Assembly: GCA_963705515.1 (NCBI GenBank)
Contig: CAVPJV010000008.1
Coordinates: 372,001-436,000 of the forward strand
Reading direction: 5' to 3'
DNA length: 64,000 nt
From: Gaiellasilicea sp963705515
Lineage (GTDB): Bacteria > Actinomycetota > Thermoleophilia > Gaiellales > Gaiellaceae
Shown here: positions 16,104 through 24,872 of the stretch, piece by piece
How positions within the stretch are numbered: the stretch's first letter is position 1
Layout of the letters: each line of letters starts with the position of its first letter
Notes under the pieces: model-generated
Database searches by the model: none
Told to the model about the DNA's origin: nothing
Seen by the model: only the letters and a program-made list of their open reading frames with translations
Translations under genes and position numbers: made by a program

Positions 16104-17373
16104 TGGATGCGGTCGTCCACGCCGAGGGGCTCGGCAAGCGCTATCTGCTCGGCGACTCGATCGGCGGCTACAGCCGGTTGACCGAGGATCTCGGCAACGT
16201 CGTCGGCCGCCTCTTCGGACGCCGTCCCACACACGAGCCCGACGCGCGTGAGATCTGGGCGCTGAAGGACGTCTCGCTCGAGATCGCGCGAAGGCGACAT
16301 CGTCGGTGTCGTCGGCCGCAACGGCGCGGGCAAGTCGACGCTCCTGAAGGTGCTGGCCCGGATCACGGAACCGACCGAGGGGCGCGCCGTGATCCGAGGC
16401 CGCGTCGGGTCGCTGCTCGAGGTCGGGACCGGCTTCCACCCCGAGCTGACCGGACGCGAGAACGTCTTCCTGAACGGCGCCATCCTCGGCATGCGCCGCG
16501 CGGAGATCCGCGCGCAAGTTCGACGACATCGTCGGCTTCGCCGAGCTCGAGCGCTTCATCGACACGCCCGTGAAGCGGTACTCGAGCGGCATGTACGTCC
16601 GCCTCGCATTCGCGGTCGCAGCCTTCCTCGAGCCCGAGATCCTCTTCATCGACGAGGTGCTGAGCGTCGGCGACCAGGCCTTCCAGCAGCGCTGCATCGG
16701 GCGGATGGGCGAGATCGCGCACAGCGGCCGTACGATCGTCTTCGTCAGCCACAACCTGGCCTCGGTGTCGGCGCTGTGCAACCGTGCGGTGCTGATCGAG
16801 GGAGGGCGGCTCATCGAGGACGGAGACGTGGACCAGGTTCTCGAGCACTACCTCTCGGCCGTCCAGGTACAGGCCGGCGAAACCTTGGGCCACCGAGAGG
16901 ATCGAGAGGGAGAGGGCCCACTCCGGATCGAGGCGATCCAGATCGCGGGACCGGGGGGCGGGACTGTGCGAACCGGCGAGCCGTGCACGATCACGCTTAG
17001 CTACACCGGGGCGCCCTCGCAGGCGTCCGTGATGGCGAGCTTTGCGGTTGAAGGTCCGTTCTCCGAGCCGATGTTCGTGTGCTCGAGCGAAGTGTCTGGA
17101 GATGATCTCGTCGCGACCGGTCCCACCGGGGATCTCGTGTGCACCATTCCGTCCCTGCCGCTGCTCAGCGGGCGCTACTCGCTGTATCTCTACGTCCGAG
17201 TCAACGGAACGCTGTCCGACAAGGTCAGGAACGCGATCTACTTCGACGTGTTTGAGAGTGACGTCTTCGGCACGGGCCGCCTCCCGTCGACCGCTCACGG
17301 CCGATTCGTCGTGGCCCATGCGTGGTCGACGGGCGATCGTGCCGGTGCCGAGCTCCGCTCGCCCGCGCTTTGA
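16103..17373 (+). CDS. wzt: Polysaccharide export ATPase with C-terminal glycan-binding domain (Wzt); two frame breaks
   Basis: N-terminus LGKRYLLGDSIGGYSRL is typical of Wzt/TagH. Walker A GRNGAGKSTLLK appears only after a +1 change near 16287-16294. The frame moves +1 again near 16511-16517, after which the ABC signature RYSSGMYVRLAFAVA and Walker B EILFIDEVLSVGD are intact. A C-terminal beta-rich domain of about 150 residues (from about 16920) resembles Wzt_C, which recognises the modified chain end. With two bases removed the protein is about 422 residues and complete. Both breaks sit at 2-base runs in GCGC-rich sequence, so base-calling error is more likely than pseudogenisation. Confidence 0.85.
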
Positions 17374-17381
17374 CGGCGACG

Positions 17382-18119
17382 ATGGTTCGGCCGCTGACGC
17401 GCCTGCGAGGAGTCGCCGCGCGCGGCGCGCGCCGGCTCGGGTACGAGATCTCACGGCTCGGGCCGCCGACCGAGGCGCGTAGGTGGAGGGCCGCCCTGAT
17501 GCGCGACCTCCGCATCGATCTCGTGCTCGACGTCGGGGCGAACGACGGCGCCTTCGGCCGCGAGCTCCGCGCCGACGGGTACGAGGGGCGGATCGTCTCC
17601 TTCGAGCCGACGAGCAACGCCTTTGCCGCGCTCGCCGCCGGGTGCAGCGACGACCCTCGCTGGGAGCCGGTGAACGTCGCGCTCGGGTCCGACGAGGGCC
17701 GCGCCACGATCAACCTGAGCCGGAACTCGTCGAGCAGCTCGCTGCTCGCCATCGACGCCCGCCACACCTCGAGTGCCCCCGAAGCCGAGTACATCGGCAC
17801 AGAGCCGGTCGACGTGGCGCGCCTCGACTCGTTCAACGAGCAGTTCTGCGTCGCCACCGCGTCGACGTACCTGAAGGTCGATGTGCAGGGATTCGAGCTC
17901 GAGGTGCTGCGGGGCGCGCCGGCGACGCTCGCTGTCGCGAAGGCGCTGGAGTGCGAGCTCTCGTTCCTGCCGCTCTACGACGGGCAGCCGCTGTTCGCCG
18001 AGATGGTCGAGTGGCTTCGGACGGCAGGGTTCGTGCTCGCGGGCCTTGAGGCCGTCCACTCCGACCCGCAGACGGGTGAGCTGCTGCAGGTCAACGGCCT
18101 GTTCGTCCGCGCCGCGTGA
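17382..18119 (+). CDS. FkbM-family SAM-dependent methyltransferase
   Basis: 245 residues. The SAM-binding motif I is DLVLDVGANDGAFGREL near residues 45-60, followed by IVSFEPTSNAF; the FkbM-specific YLKVDVQGFELEVLRGA and the closing HSDPQTGELLQVNGLFVR are present. FkbM enzymes O-methylate sugars or other hydroxylated compounds. Downstream of Wzt, it may modify or cap the exported chain. Start ATG 17382 (a TTG at 17370 is in frame). The stop overlaps the start of a second FkbM gene. Confidence 0.88.
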   Translation: MVRPLTRLRGVAARGARRLGYEISRLGPPTEARRWRAALMRDLRIDLVLDVGANDGAFGRELRADGYEGRIVSFEPTSNAFAALAAGCSDDPRWEPVNVALGSDEGRATINLSRNSSSSSLLAIDARHTSSAPEAEYIGTEPVDVARLDSFNEQFCVATASTYLKVDVQGFELEVLRGAPATLAVAKALECELSFLPLYDGQPLFAEMVEWLRTAGFVLAGLEAVHSDPQTGELLQVNGLFVRAA

Positions 18120-18952
18120 TCGCGCTCGCCCAGAGGCCGATCGCCTGGCTGGCGCGGCAGTGGCTCCTCCACGCGCCCACCGAGCGCGGCAAGACCTTCG
18201 TGATGCGCGAGGTGTTTCCGCGGCTTGCGCCCGAGGCTGCCGACTTCACTACGACGGTCCCCGGCGGCGGACTCGTCCGCGCTCGGCTCACCGAGTCGAC
18301 CGGTTGGGATCTGCTCCACGGCGCCGACGTCGAAGGTGAGGAGCTGCGCTGGGCCGTCGGGCGTGTGCGTCCCGGCGACACCGTCGTCGACGCCGGCGCG
18401 AACATCGGCCTGTTCGCAGTGCCGCTCGCCCGCGCCGTCGGCCCGACCGGAACGGTGATCGCGATCGAGCCGAATCCGGCCACGGTCGAGCGCCTGCGGG
18501 CGAGCATCGCCCTCAACCGCCTCGGGAACGTCCAGGTCGAGACGGCTGCGGTGGGCGAGACGAGCGGGGAAGTCGAATTCTTCGTCGCCGCCGATTCCGC
18601 CTACTCGGGATTGCAACCGGACGAGCGCTCTCCGGCCACCGCCAAGACGACCGCGGAGATGATCACGCTCGACGCGGTGTGGGCGTCGGCCGGCCGACCT
18701 CGCGTGGCCTTACTCAAGCTCGACGTCGAAGGAGCCGAGGCACGGGCACTCGCAGGCGCAGAGGAACTGCTCGCGGCCTGCCGGCCGGCCGTTCTGCTCG
18801 AGGCGCGTGACGATACGGCCCTCGCGCCGCTGACGGAGTGGCTTGCCGCGCGTGGCTATCGAGAGGAGGCGCACGCGTCGTTCCGGCCGTACAACCACCT
18901 CTTTGAGAGCTCTAACGCCGGAGCGTCAGACGGGCCTTCCGCCTCGCCCTGA
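18116..18952 (+). CDS. FkbM-family SAM-dependent methyltransferase (second copy)
   Basis: 278 residues. DTVVDAGANIGLFAVPLARA is the SAM motif I, followed by VIAIEPNPATVERLR and the FkbM motif LLKLDVEGAEARALAGAEE. It shares only the family core with its upstream neighbour, so it is not a recent duplicate. GTG start overlaps the upstream stop (GTGA). The 3' end overlaps a convergent GT2 gene by 41 bases. Likely methylates a sugar of the surface glycan. Confidence 0.87.
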   Translation: MIALAQRPIAWLARQWLLHAPTERGKTFVMREVFPRLAPEAADFTTTVPGGGLVRARLTESTGWDLLHGADVEGEELRWAVGRVRPGDTVVDAGANIGLFAVPLARAVGPTGTVIAIEPNPATVERLRASIALNRLGNVQVETAAVGETSGEVEFFVAADSAYSGLQPDERSPATAKTTAEMITLDAVWASAGRPRVALLKLDVEGAEARALAGAEELLAACRPAVLLEARDDTALAPLTEWLAARGYREEAHASFRPYNHLFESSNAGASDGPSASP

Positions 18953-19676
18953 ACAGCACGTCGGCGACGGCATCCCGTCCGTCGAGGCGAGCCTCGAGCT
19001 CCGGGGCCACGCGCGACCACTCCCGCTCGAACTGCGACTTGTCCGCCGACTTCGCGGCGTCGTGGAGATGCCTCACCGCGAGCGTCTCGTCGATCACCTT
19101 TGGGGTGACCCCGGCCAGCGCGAGCCGAAGGCCGAATTCGGTGTCGAAGACGAACGAGAGGTCCTCCCGGACGCCGCCGTGGGACTCGAACACCTCCCGC
19201 CGCCAGAACGAGGACGCCTGCGGCACGTACCAGACCTCGCGGATCCACGACCGCCGCGAACCGGTGGGTGACGCAGGGCGGAACAATGTCTCGAGCGACC
19301 CGTCGGGGTACTCGTAACGGCACGAACCCGCGACCCACGAGACGCGGGGGTCGGCAAAGTGTCGGGCGATCTCGGCGAACGCACCGGGGAGGTAGTAGTC
19401 GTCGCTGTTGATGTAGGCCACGAGCGAGCCGGTCGCCCGGGCGAGACCCTTGTTGATCGCGTGCGCCTGGCCCGAGTCGCTCTCCGACACCCAGTAGGCG
19501 ATGCGGTCGTCGTAGCGCTCGAGAATCGACACCGACTCGTCGGTCGAGCCGCCGTCGACGACGATGTACTCGAGGTCGGGATAGCCCTGGTCGACGACGG
19601 AGCGGATCGTTCGCTCCAGGTACGACCCCTGGTTGAGCGAGGGCGTGATGATGCTGATCCGGGGCGTGTCCGTCAC
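18912..19676 (-). CDS. GT2 glycosyltransferase
   Basis: 254 residues: ISIITPSLNQGSYLERTIRS, then YIVVDGGSTDESVSIL near residue 38, and the acidic AYINSDDYYLPGAFAEI near residue 85. This is the compact GT2 type common in O-antigen clusters (WfgS/WcaA-like). No membrane segments. It is second in a two-gene minus-strand operon (4-nt overlap with the methyltransferase upstream). Confidence 0.88.
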   Translation of the reverse strand: MTDTPRISIITPSLNQGSYLERTIRSVVDQGYPDLEYIVVDGGSTDESVSILERYDDRIAYWVSESDSGQAHAINKGLARATGSLVAYINSDDYYLPGAFAEIARHFADPRVSWVAGSCRYEYPDGSLETLFRPASPTGSRRSWIREVWYVPQASSFWRREVFESHGGVREDLSFVFDTEFGLRLALAGVTPKVIDETLAVRHLHDAAKSADKSQFEREWSRVAPELEARLDGRDAVADVLFRARRKARLTLRR

Positions 19677-20482
19677 CGCTCAACTCGCTTGACAACGGCG
19701 ATGCCGAGCGCGGCGCCCGGGTAGAGGTGACGCACCGGACGCTCCGTAAACGAGGCGTAGGCGGCGCCGTTCTCAGCGGCCACGTCGGCGAGAGCCGTCG
19801 TCGCGTGCGCGTTGTCGCTGATCAGGATGATCGTGTCGTCAGCGTGCGCCGTCGCGAGCTCGAACTCGGCGCGCTCGTGCTCGTAGGTGTGGAGGCTGTC
19901 GTGGACGAAGTAGCCAATCCGCCGGCCTTCGAGAGCGCGCGGCAGCGCCTCGACGGCATCGCCGACGATCACGGTCACGAACTGGCGGAGGTGATCGTCG
20001 AGCAGGCGGCCCGCGGTCGGAACGACGTCGAAGGAGAGCAGGCGGCCCTCGGCCCCCTCTTCGAGATTGCGCTCGATTGCCCGGGCGAGCAAGGCGGTGC
20101 CGAGCCCGTCGGCCGTGCCGGTCTCGACTGCGAGCTCGGGCTTCGACCAGCGCAGCGCCGCGTACCAGCCGAGCCGTCGACCGAACAGGGTGTGGTCCTG
20201 CAGGCGGCGCCTGAGATCGACGTCCGCATCGGCCTCCGCGATCAGGGACCGGATCTCCGCCGGGGGCGCACCCAGGGCGCCTGCCACCACGCGGGCGAGC
20301 TCGTCCCGGTTGGCGATCTCGTAGGTGAAGTTGCTCGTCTCGTCGCCTGCGACGAGGTACCGGAGCGCGGTCAGCGGATGCTTCCGCGCCGAGCTGCTGT
20401 AGGTGCGCACGACGCGAAGCTGCGGAATCGGCCTGACGGTGGCGAGTTTTGCACGGGCTCGGCGGAGCGCGGATCGAGGCAC
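19673..20482 (-). CDS. Class I SAM methyltransferase, MTase_24-like
   Basis: 269 residues. An N-terminal basic helical part is followed by ELAVETGTADGLGTALLARA (SAM motif I), RLLSFDVVP and YFVHDSLHTYEHERAEFELA, the pattern of the Methyltransf_24 group found in glycan and secondary-metabolite clusters. The acceptor is unknown. Start GTG 20482 is supported by TAGAGT ending 6 nt upstream on the minus strand. Confidence 0.78.
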   Translation of the reverse strand: MPRSALRRARAKLATVRPIPQLRVVRTYSSSARKHPLTALRYLVAGDETSNFTYEIANRDELARVVAGALGAPPAEIRSLIAEADADVDLRRRLQDHTLFGRRLGWYAALRWSKPELAVETGTADGLGTALLARAIERNLEEGAEGRLLSFDVVPTAGRLLDDHLRQFVTVIVGDAVEALPRALEGRRIGYFVHDSLHTYEHERAEFELATAHADDTIILISDNAHATTALADVAAENGAAYASFTERPVRHLYPGAALGIAVVKRVER

Positions 20483-20488
20483 CGGCGG

Positions 20489-20494
20489 ACTCTA
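20489..20494 (-). promoter_or_regulatory. Candidate -10 (TAGAGT) of a leaderless transcript
   Basis: On the minus strand TAGAGT ends exactly 6 nt before the GTG at 20482, the spacing seen at several other starts here. In the same 58-bp divergent gap, TATCCT at 20525-20530 lies 10 nt before the plus-strand ATG at 20541. Confidence 0.45.
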
Positions 20495-20540
20495 GCCGCC
20501 CGCGGACGTGCGTCGGACACTCCGTATCCTGCCGTGACGC

Positions 20541-21560
20541 ATGCACGAGTTCTGCACTCTCTTCGACGCGAACTACCTCGCACGAGCGCTCGTCCTGCAC
20601 GGCTCTCTGGTCGACACGGGGGAGGCCTTCCGGCTGCGCGCGTACTGCATGGACGAGCGGAGCGCCCGCCTGCTGGAGCGGCTCGACCTGCCCGGCGTCG
20701 AGGCGATCACGCGGGCCCAGCTGGAGCTGGACGACCCGGAGCTGGCCGCGGTCCAGCCGACGAGAAGTCCCGTCGAGTACCTCTGGACGGCGACGCCGGC
20801 GATCTGCCTGCACGCACTCCAGCGCGACTCTGCGCTCGACTCGATCACCTACCTCGACGCCGACTTGCAGTTCTTCTCGGGCCCGAGCATGGTGTTCGAC
20901 GAGATCGGTGCGAGCAGCGTCACGATCGTGCCGCACCGCTATGCCCCGCGCTGGCAGGCGTTCGAGGAGACGAGCGGCATCTACAACGTCGAGTGGCTGA
21001 CGTTCACGCGGGATTCGAACGGGCTCGAAGCGCTCACGTGGTGGCGGGAGCGCTGTCTCGAGTGGTGCTATGCGGTCTTCGAGGACGGCAAGTTCGGCGA
21101 CCAGGCGTATCTCAACGACTGGCCCGAGCGCTTCCAGGGCGTGCACGTGCTGCAGCATCCCGGCGCGGGCCTTGCTCCCTGGAATCTGGAGCTCTACGAC
21201 GTGCGCGAGGAGCCCCGAAGCGGGCGGCTGCTGGTCGACGACGTGCCGCTCGTCTTCTTCCACCACCACGGCCTGCAGCTCTTCAGGCCGGGGGGTGTCA
21301 CGGGCCGGCTCGGTACCGGTACGGGCGCGTACGAGGCGACGGCGACCGCGGCGGGACGGCTGCTCTGGCGGTCCGGCTACCCGCTCGACGCCACCGGGCG
21401 GCTGCTCTGGGATCCCTACGTGCGCAGGCTGATCGACGCCTACGAGCGGCTGCGTCAGCTGGAGCCCGGCTTCGGTGCCGGCATCGCCGAACCCGACCTC
21501 CGCGAGCTCTCTGCGTACACGCGCGTCCGGGTCGGCAGCAGGCTGCGCGCGCGCCGCTAG
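20541..21560 (+). CDS. GT-A-fold glycosyltransferase-like protein (GT8-like nucleotide-diphospho-sugar transferase)
   Basis: 339 residues beginning FCTLFDANYLARALVLHGSL, which matches the start of GT8-like enzymes that begin with a free-moving donor loop. The metal-binding DxD is in ITYLDADLQFFSGP near residue 115. FGDQAYLNDWPERF near residue 190 is the usual DQ-containing acceptor-side motif. HHHGLQLF near residue 235 may complete the metal site. Donor and acceptor are unknown. It stands alone on the plus strand between two minus-strand operons. Confidence 0.75.
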   Translation: MHEFCTLFDANYLARALVLHGSLVDTGEAFRLRAYCMDERSARLLERLDLPGVEAITRAQLELDDPELAAVQPTRSPVEYLWTATPAICLHALQRDSALDSITYLDADLQFFSGPSMVFDEIGASSVTIVPHRYAPRWQAFEETSGIYNVEWLTFTRDSNGLEALTWWRERCLEWCYAVFEDGKFGDQAYLNDWPERFQGVHVLQHPGAGLAPWNLELYDVREEPRSGRLLVDDVPLVFFHHHGLQLFRPGGVTGRLGTGTGAYEATATAAGRLLWRSGYPLDATGRLLWDPYVRRLIDAYERLRQLEPGFGAGIAEPDLRELSAYTRVRVGSRLRARR

Positions 21561-22453
21561 ACCGCGTAGTCGCGGGCGCGCTGCCAGCCGCCGTCGCGCC
21601 ACACGATCGTGTCGACCTCGGAGAGCGCGCCGGCGGCGACGAGCCCGCGGGCGAGCAGGCGCGGCAGCCGCCGCAGCGGGCGGCGGCCGAGCGTCACGTA
21701 CGCGAGCCGCCGCAGGCTCGACCTGCCCGGAGTGCCGTGTCCTGCATCCCGGAGCGCGGCCTCGGCCTCGGCGACGTAGGCGTCGAGCGTCGTCGTCTTC
21801 TGGCCGGTGTGGACGCGGTGGGCCGCGAGCGGCGCGTCGAGTGAGACGAGCGTCGCGCCGGCGTCGAAGAAGCGAAGCCAGAGCTCGAAGTCGCCGGCGA
21901 ACTGGAGCGAGCTCGCCATCCTTCCGCCGGCGCGCTCCCACAGGCTCCGGCGCCAGAACGTCGACTCCTGCTGGATCCCGGCGCGGGCAAACCAGGCGCC
22001 GCCGGGGAGATTGACCCCCGCCCGGAAGGAGTCGGCCGCGTAGCCGCCGACGAACTCGCACGCGACCACGCGCCCCGCCTCGTCGAGGGTGAGCGGCCGC
22101 TGCGTGGTCAGCCACTCGAGGTCCGGGAACGAGGCGAAGAGCTCCTGCACGATGGAGAGCGTCCACGGCTGATACGTGTCGCCCGCGTTCAGCCACGCCA
22201 TCACGTCTCCCGTCGTCCCCATGAACCCCTTTTGGATCGCGGCGTACATGCCGTCGTCCGGCTCCGAGCTCCAGGCCGTGAGCCGGTCGGAGACCGACTC
22301 GAGCACGTCGACCGAGTCGTCGGTCGAGCCGCCGTCGGCGACGACGTACTCGTGCGGCGGCGTCACTCCGTCGAGGACCGACGAGATCGTCTCGGCGAGG
22401 AACGCTCCCTGGTTGAGGCTCGGCGTGACGACGCTGATCGTTGGGCCGGTCAT
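21557..22453 (-). CDS. GT2 glycosyltransferase
   Basis: 298 residues: ISVVTPSLNQGAFLAETISS, YVVADGGSTDDSVDVLES near residue 38, and MAWLNAGDTYQPWTLSIV near residue 85, in which the usual DxD is replaced by AGD. It resembles the GT2 at 18912-19676 in its first 90 residues but has a longer C-terminus. It is the second gene of a minus-strand pair after an FkbM methyltransferase (4-nt overlap) and ends convergently with the GT8-like gene (4-nt overlap). Confidence 0.85.
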   Translation of the reverse strand: MTGPTISVVTPSLNQGAFLAETISSVLDGVTPPHEYVVADGGSTDDSVDVLESVSDRLTAWSSEPDDGMYAAIQKGFMGTTGDVMAWLNAGDTYQPWTLSIVQELFASFPDLEWLTTQRPLTLDEAGRVVACEFVGGYAADSFRAGVNLPGGAWFARAGIQQESTFWRRSLWERAGGRMASSLQFAGDFELWLRFFDAGATLVSLDAPLAAHRVHTGQKTTTLDAYVAEAEAALRDAGHGTPGRSSLRRLAYVTLGRRPLRRLPRLLARGLVAAGALSEVDTIVWRDGGWQRARDYAV

Positions 22454-23244
22454 CCGCCGCGCTCGATGCGCCGCCGGATCGCGGCCGCGAACTGCTCGTT
22501 CTGTCGTGCGCGCTGGGCCGGGAAAGCGTACGAGTGCTCGCGGCGCGCCGGGCTCCCCTCCGGCACGAAGAGGAGGTCGGCCTGCGCCAGCGCTCCGTCG
22601 AGCGGCCGCCGCGCCAGGTTGAGCACGTCGTAGACGACGAAGCCGTGCTCTCGGAGCGCCGCGACGACGGCCTCGAAGGTCGCACCGCCCTGGAAGAAGG
22701 GGAAGAACGAGACCTCGACGTGGACCGCGAGCGATGCTCCGACGACGCGGGTCGCGCCCGCGAGCGCGTCGAGCTCCGCCCCCTGGACGTCGAGCTTCAG
22801 CAGGTGCGGCGGCTCGAGCCCGAGCTCGTTCGCCAAGTCGTCGAGCGCGACGGTCCGCACCGTGCGGGGGACGCCGTCGACCTGTGGGCCCTCGGACTCC
22901 CGCAGCAGCGAGCTCCCGACCAGATCTTCGTGCACGTTGAAGGTGCGCTCACCCGCCTTCGCACCTGCGGCAGCCTCGACGACGTCGGCTCGGGCCAGGG
23001 TGCCGGCGAGGCTGCGCAGGACGGGCGCGAACTCGGCGAGCGGCTCGACGAGCACGACGCGGGCGGCCGGAAACGCCTTCACGGCCGTGCGCGACCAGTC
23101 CCCGAGGGCGGCGCCGACGTCCAGGATCGTCCGCGGCGCCAGGCCGGCGGCGACCAGGCCGGCGAACGGATCGCCTGCCCGCTGGACGCTCAACCCCGTG
23201 AGCGAGAGCGCCTTCCGTCCGACCCGGTGGAGCAGCTGCGCCAT
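22450..23244 (-). CDS. FkbM-family SAM-dependent methyltransferase (third copy)
   Basis: 264 residues. TILDVGAALGDWSRTAVKAF is motif I, VVLVEPLAEFAPVLRSL motif II, and LLKLDVQGAELDALAGATRV the FkbM signature; VSFFPFFQGG and VVYDVLNLARRPLDGALAQ match the small FkbM subfamily typical of glycan clusters. ATG 23244 is supported by TACGCT ending 6 nt upstream on the minus strand. Probably methylates a sugar added by the partner GT2. Confidence 0.87.
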   Translation of the reverse strand: MAQLLHRVGRKALSLTGLSVQRAGDPFAGLVAAGLAPRTILDVGAALGDWSRTAVKAFPAARVVLVEPLAEFAPVLRSLAGTLARADVVEAAAGAKAGERTFNVHEDLVGSSLLRESEGPQVDGVPRTVRTVALDDLANELGLEPPHLLKLDVQGAELDALAGATRVVGASLAVHVEVSFFPFFQGGATFEAVVAALREHGFVVYDVLNLARRPLDGALAQADLLFVPEGSPARREHSYAFPAQRARQNEQFAAAIRRRIERGG

Positions 23245-23250
23245 CGGCCG

Positions 23251-23276
23251 AGCGTAACGGCTCGCCCGACTACGAT
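23251..23276. promoter_or_regulatory. Divergent pair of leaderless promoters
   Basis: In a 38-bp gap, the minus-strand -10 TACGCT (23256 to 23251) ends 6 nt before the ATG at 23244 and the plus-strand -10 TACGAT (23271-23276) ends 6 nt before the GTG at 23283. Neither start has an SD. The equal spacing on both sides makes chance unlikely. Confidence 0.55.
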
Positions 23277-23282
23277 CGTGCC

Positions 23283-24023
23283 GTGACTCAGGCGTCGACC
23301 GCGGCGAGCAGGCTCTCGCGTGCCCTGCGCGGCGGCGGGCGCAGGGTGCTGCTGCTCGTGCGCGCGGCCGACCCGCGCGACCGCCTGCCCGGCGCGAAGG
23401 CCCGGTACCGGGACACCTGGACGAGCCCGGATGTGGCGAGCCAGATGCTGGAGCTGACGAACAGCCAGCTCGAGCATCCGGACGACGTGGCGCCGTACCG
23501 CGCGTTCCGGGAGCTGCTCGAGATCCTCGTTCGGGAGGAACGGCTGCCGCGGCCGGCGACGTTCCTCGACATCGGCTGCGGCATGGGTGCCTACGGCGAG
23601 CTGCTCGAGCGCTGGGCGACCGGCCGGTTCGAGTACACCGGGGCGGACTACGCCGACGCGGTGGTCGCAAGGGCTCAGGAGCGCTGGCCGGCGCGTCAGT
23701 TCGTCCGCCGCGACGTGCACGAGGAGCACGCGCTCGACGGGTTCGACGTCGTCTTTGCCAGTGCGCTCCTCGACGTGCTCGCCGACTACGAGCCGGTGCT
23801 CGATGCGCTCTGCGCGGCGGACGCGCCCTGGGTCGTCCTCCACCGCCAGCGCATCGGCCGCCGGCCGCGGGTCGAGGTCGTCCCAGGCTACCGCGGTCAG
23901 CGCACGTACCGCTCGACGCTGACGCCGGAGCAGCTGCGTGACGTCGCGGCACGGCACGGGCGCCGGGTCGCGGCGAGCGTCGGCGTCGAGGGCGACGTGC
24001 AGTCCTTCCTCCTGGCGCGCTGA
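23283..24023 (+). CDS. Class I SAM-dependent methyltransferase
   Basis: 246 residues. TFLDIGCGMGAYGELLERW near residue 98 is SAM motif I; YTGADYADAVVARAQERWP is motif II; FDVVFASALLDVLADYEPV follows. The overall pattern is Methyltransf_11/12-like. It starts a plus-strand series with an unusual GT-A-like protein and two GT4 enzymes, suggesting modification of a sugar or lipid carrier. Substrate unknown. Confidence 0.82.
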   Translation: MTQASTAASRLSRALRGGGRRVLLLVRAADPRDRLPGAKARYRDTWTSPDVASQMLELTNSQLEHPDDVAPYRAFRELLEILVREERLPRPATFLDIGCGMGAYGELLERWATGRFEYTGADYADAVVARAQERWPARQFVRRDVHEEHALDGFDVVFASALLDVLADYEPVLDALCAADAPWVVLHRQRIGRRPRVEVVPGYRGQRTYRSTLTPEQLRDVAARHGRRVAASVGVEGDVQSFLLAR

Positions 24024-24027
24024 CGAC

Positions 24028-24863
24028 GTGCTGACGCTGTTCTCGATCCCGAAGGCGTTCGGCGGGCACCTGGGCACGATCCAGCGCAACGCGGTGAGGA
24101 GCTGGACCGCGCTCGGGAACGGGCGTGCAGGTCATGCTCGTCGGCGACGAGCCCGGGGTCGCCGCAAGCGCTCTGGAGCTCGGTGTCGGCCACGTGCCGG
24201 GTGTGGCGCTCAGCGAGCAGGGGACACCACGGATCGACGATGCCTTCGCTCGTGTCGACACGCTCGCCGAGCACCCGCTCCGCTGCTTCGTCAACGCCGA
24301 CGTGATCCTGCTCGACGACTTCATTCCCGCCGTCACGGCGGTCGAGACGACGTTCGATCGCTTTCTGATCGTCGGAGAGACTCGCGACCTCGATGTCCAG
24401 GACGACCTCGCCCTGGACGGTGCGAGCCGTGCCGAACTTCGCCGCCGCGCGCTCGACGAAGGACGCTCGCGGGGCCCGACCGCGATCGACTACTTCGTCT
24501 TCACCGCCGGGCCTGTTCGATCCGGTGCCTCCGTTCGTCGTCGGCCGCGCTCGCTTCGACAACTGGCTCGTCTGGCGAGCGCGTGAACGCGGCCCGGTCG
24601 TGGACGCGACCCGTGCCGTCGTCGCCGTCCACCAGCGGCACGACTACGCGCACGTCCCGGGTGGGTTCGAAGAAGCCCACTTCGGCGGCGAGGCGCGACG
24701 GAACGAGGATCTCGCCGGCGGGAGCGGCCGGATCTACACGATCTTCGACGCGAGCCACCGCCTGCAGCCCGGCGGCGCCGTCAGACGCTACGTGGGCTCG
24801 ACGCTTCGTCTCCGCGAGCGAGCGCGCAAGGCCGCCTGGAAGCTCGCTCAGCGCGGGCGGTAG
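24028..24863 (+). CDS. GT-A-like glycosyltransferase/hypothetical protein; two frame breaks
   Basis: Starts GTG 24028, 4 nt after the methyltransferase stop: LTLFSIPKAFGGHLGTIQRN. The frame moves +1 at a GGG near 24121-24123 (reading LGNGVQVMLVGDEPG) and again near 24509-24513 (DYFVFTAGLFDPVPPF). Between and after the breaks the sequence is fully coherent: FVNADVILLDDFIPAV resembles a DxD region, and HRLQPGGAVRRYVG closes it. Corrected length is about 278 residues. It resembles proteins labelled glycosyltransferase-like in surface glycan clusters, but activity is not certain. Both breaks are at short G/C runs. Confidence 0.65.
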
Positions 24864-24866
24864 CCT
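24861..24866 (+). promoter_or_regulatory. Candidate -10 (TAGCCT) overlapping a stop codon
   Basis: TAGCCT ends exactly 6 nt before the ATG at 24873. Its TAG is also the stop codon of the preceding gene. No SD precedes the ATG. Confidence 0.45.
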
Positions 24867-24872
24867 GCGCCG

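Noticed and set aside
16103..17373. Programmed frameshifting in Wzt
   Set aside because: Two breaks with no shared slippery motif or structure, and the same type of +1 break is scattered over unrelated genes.
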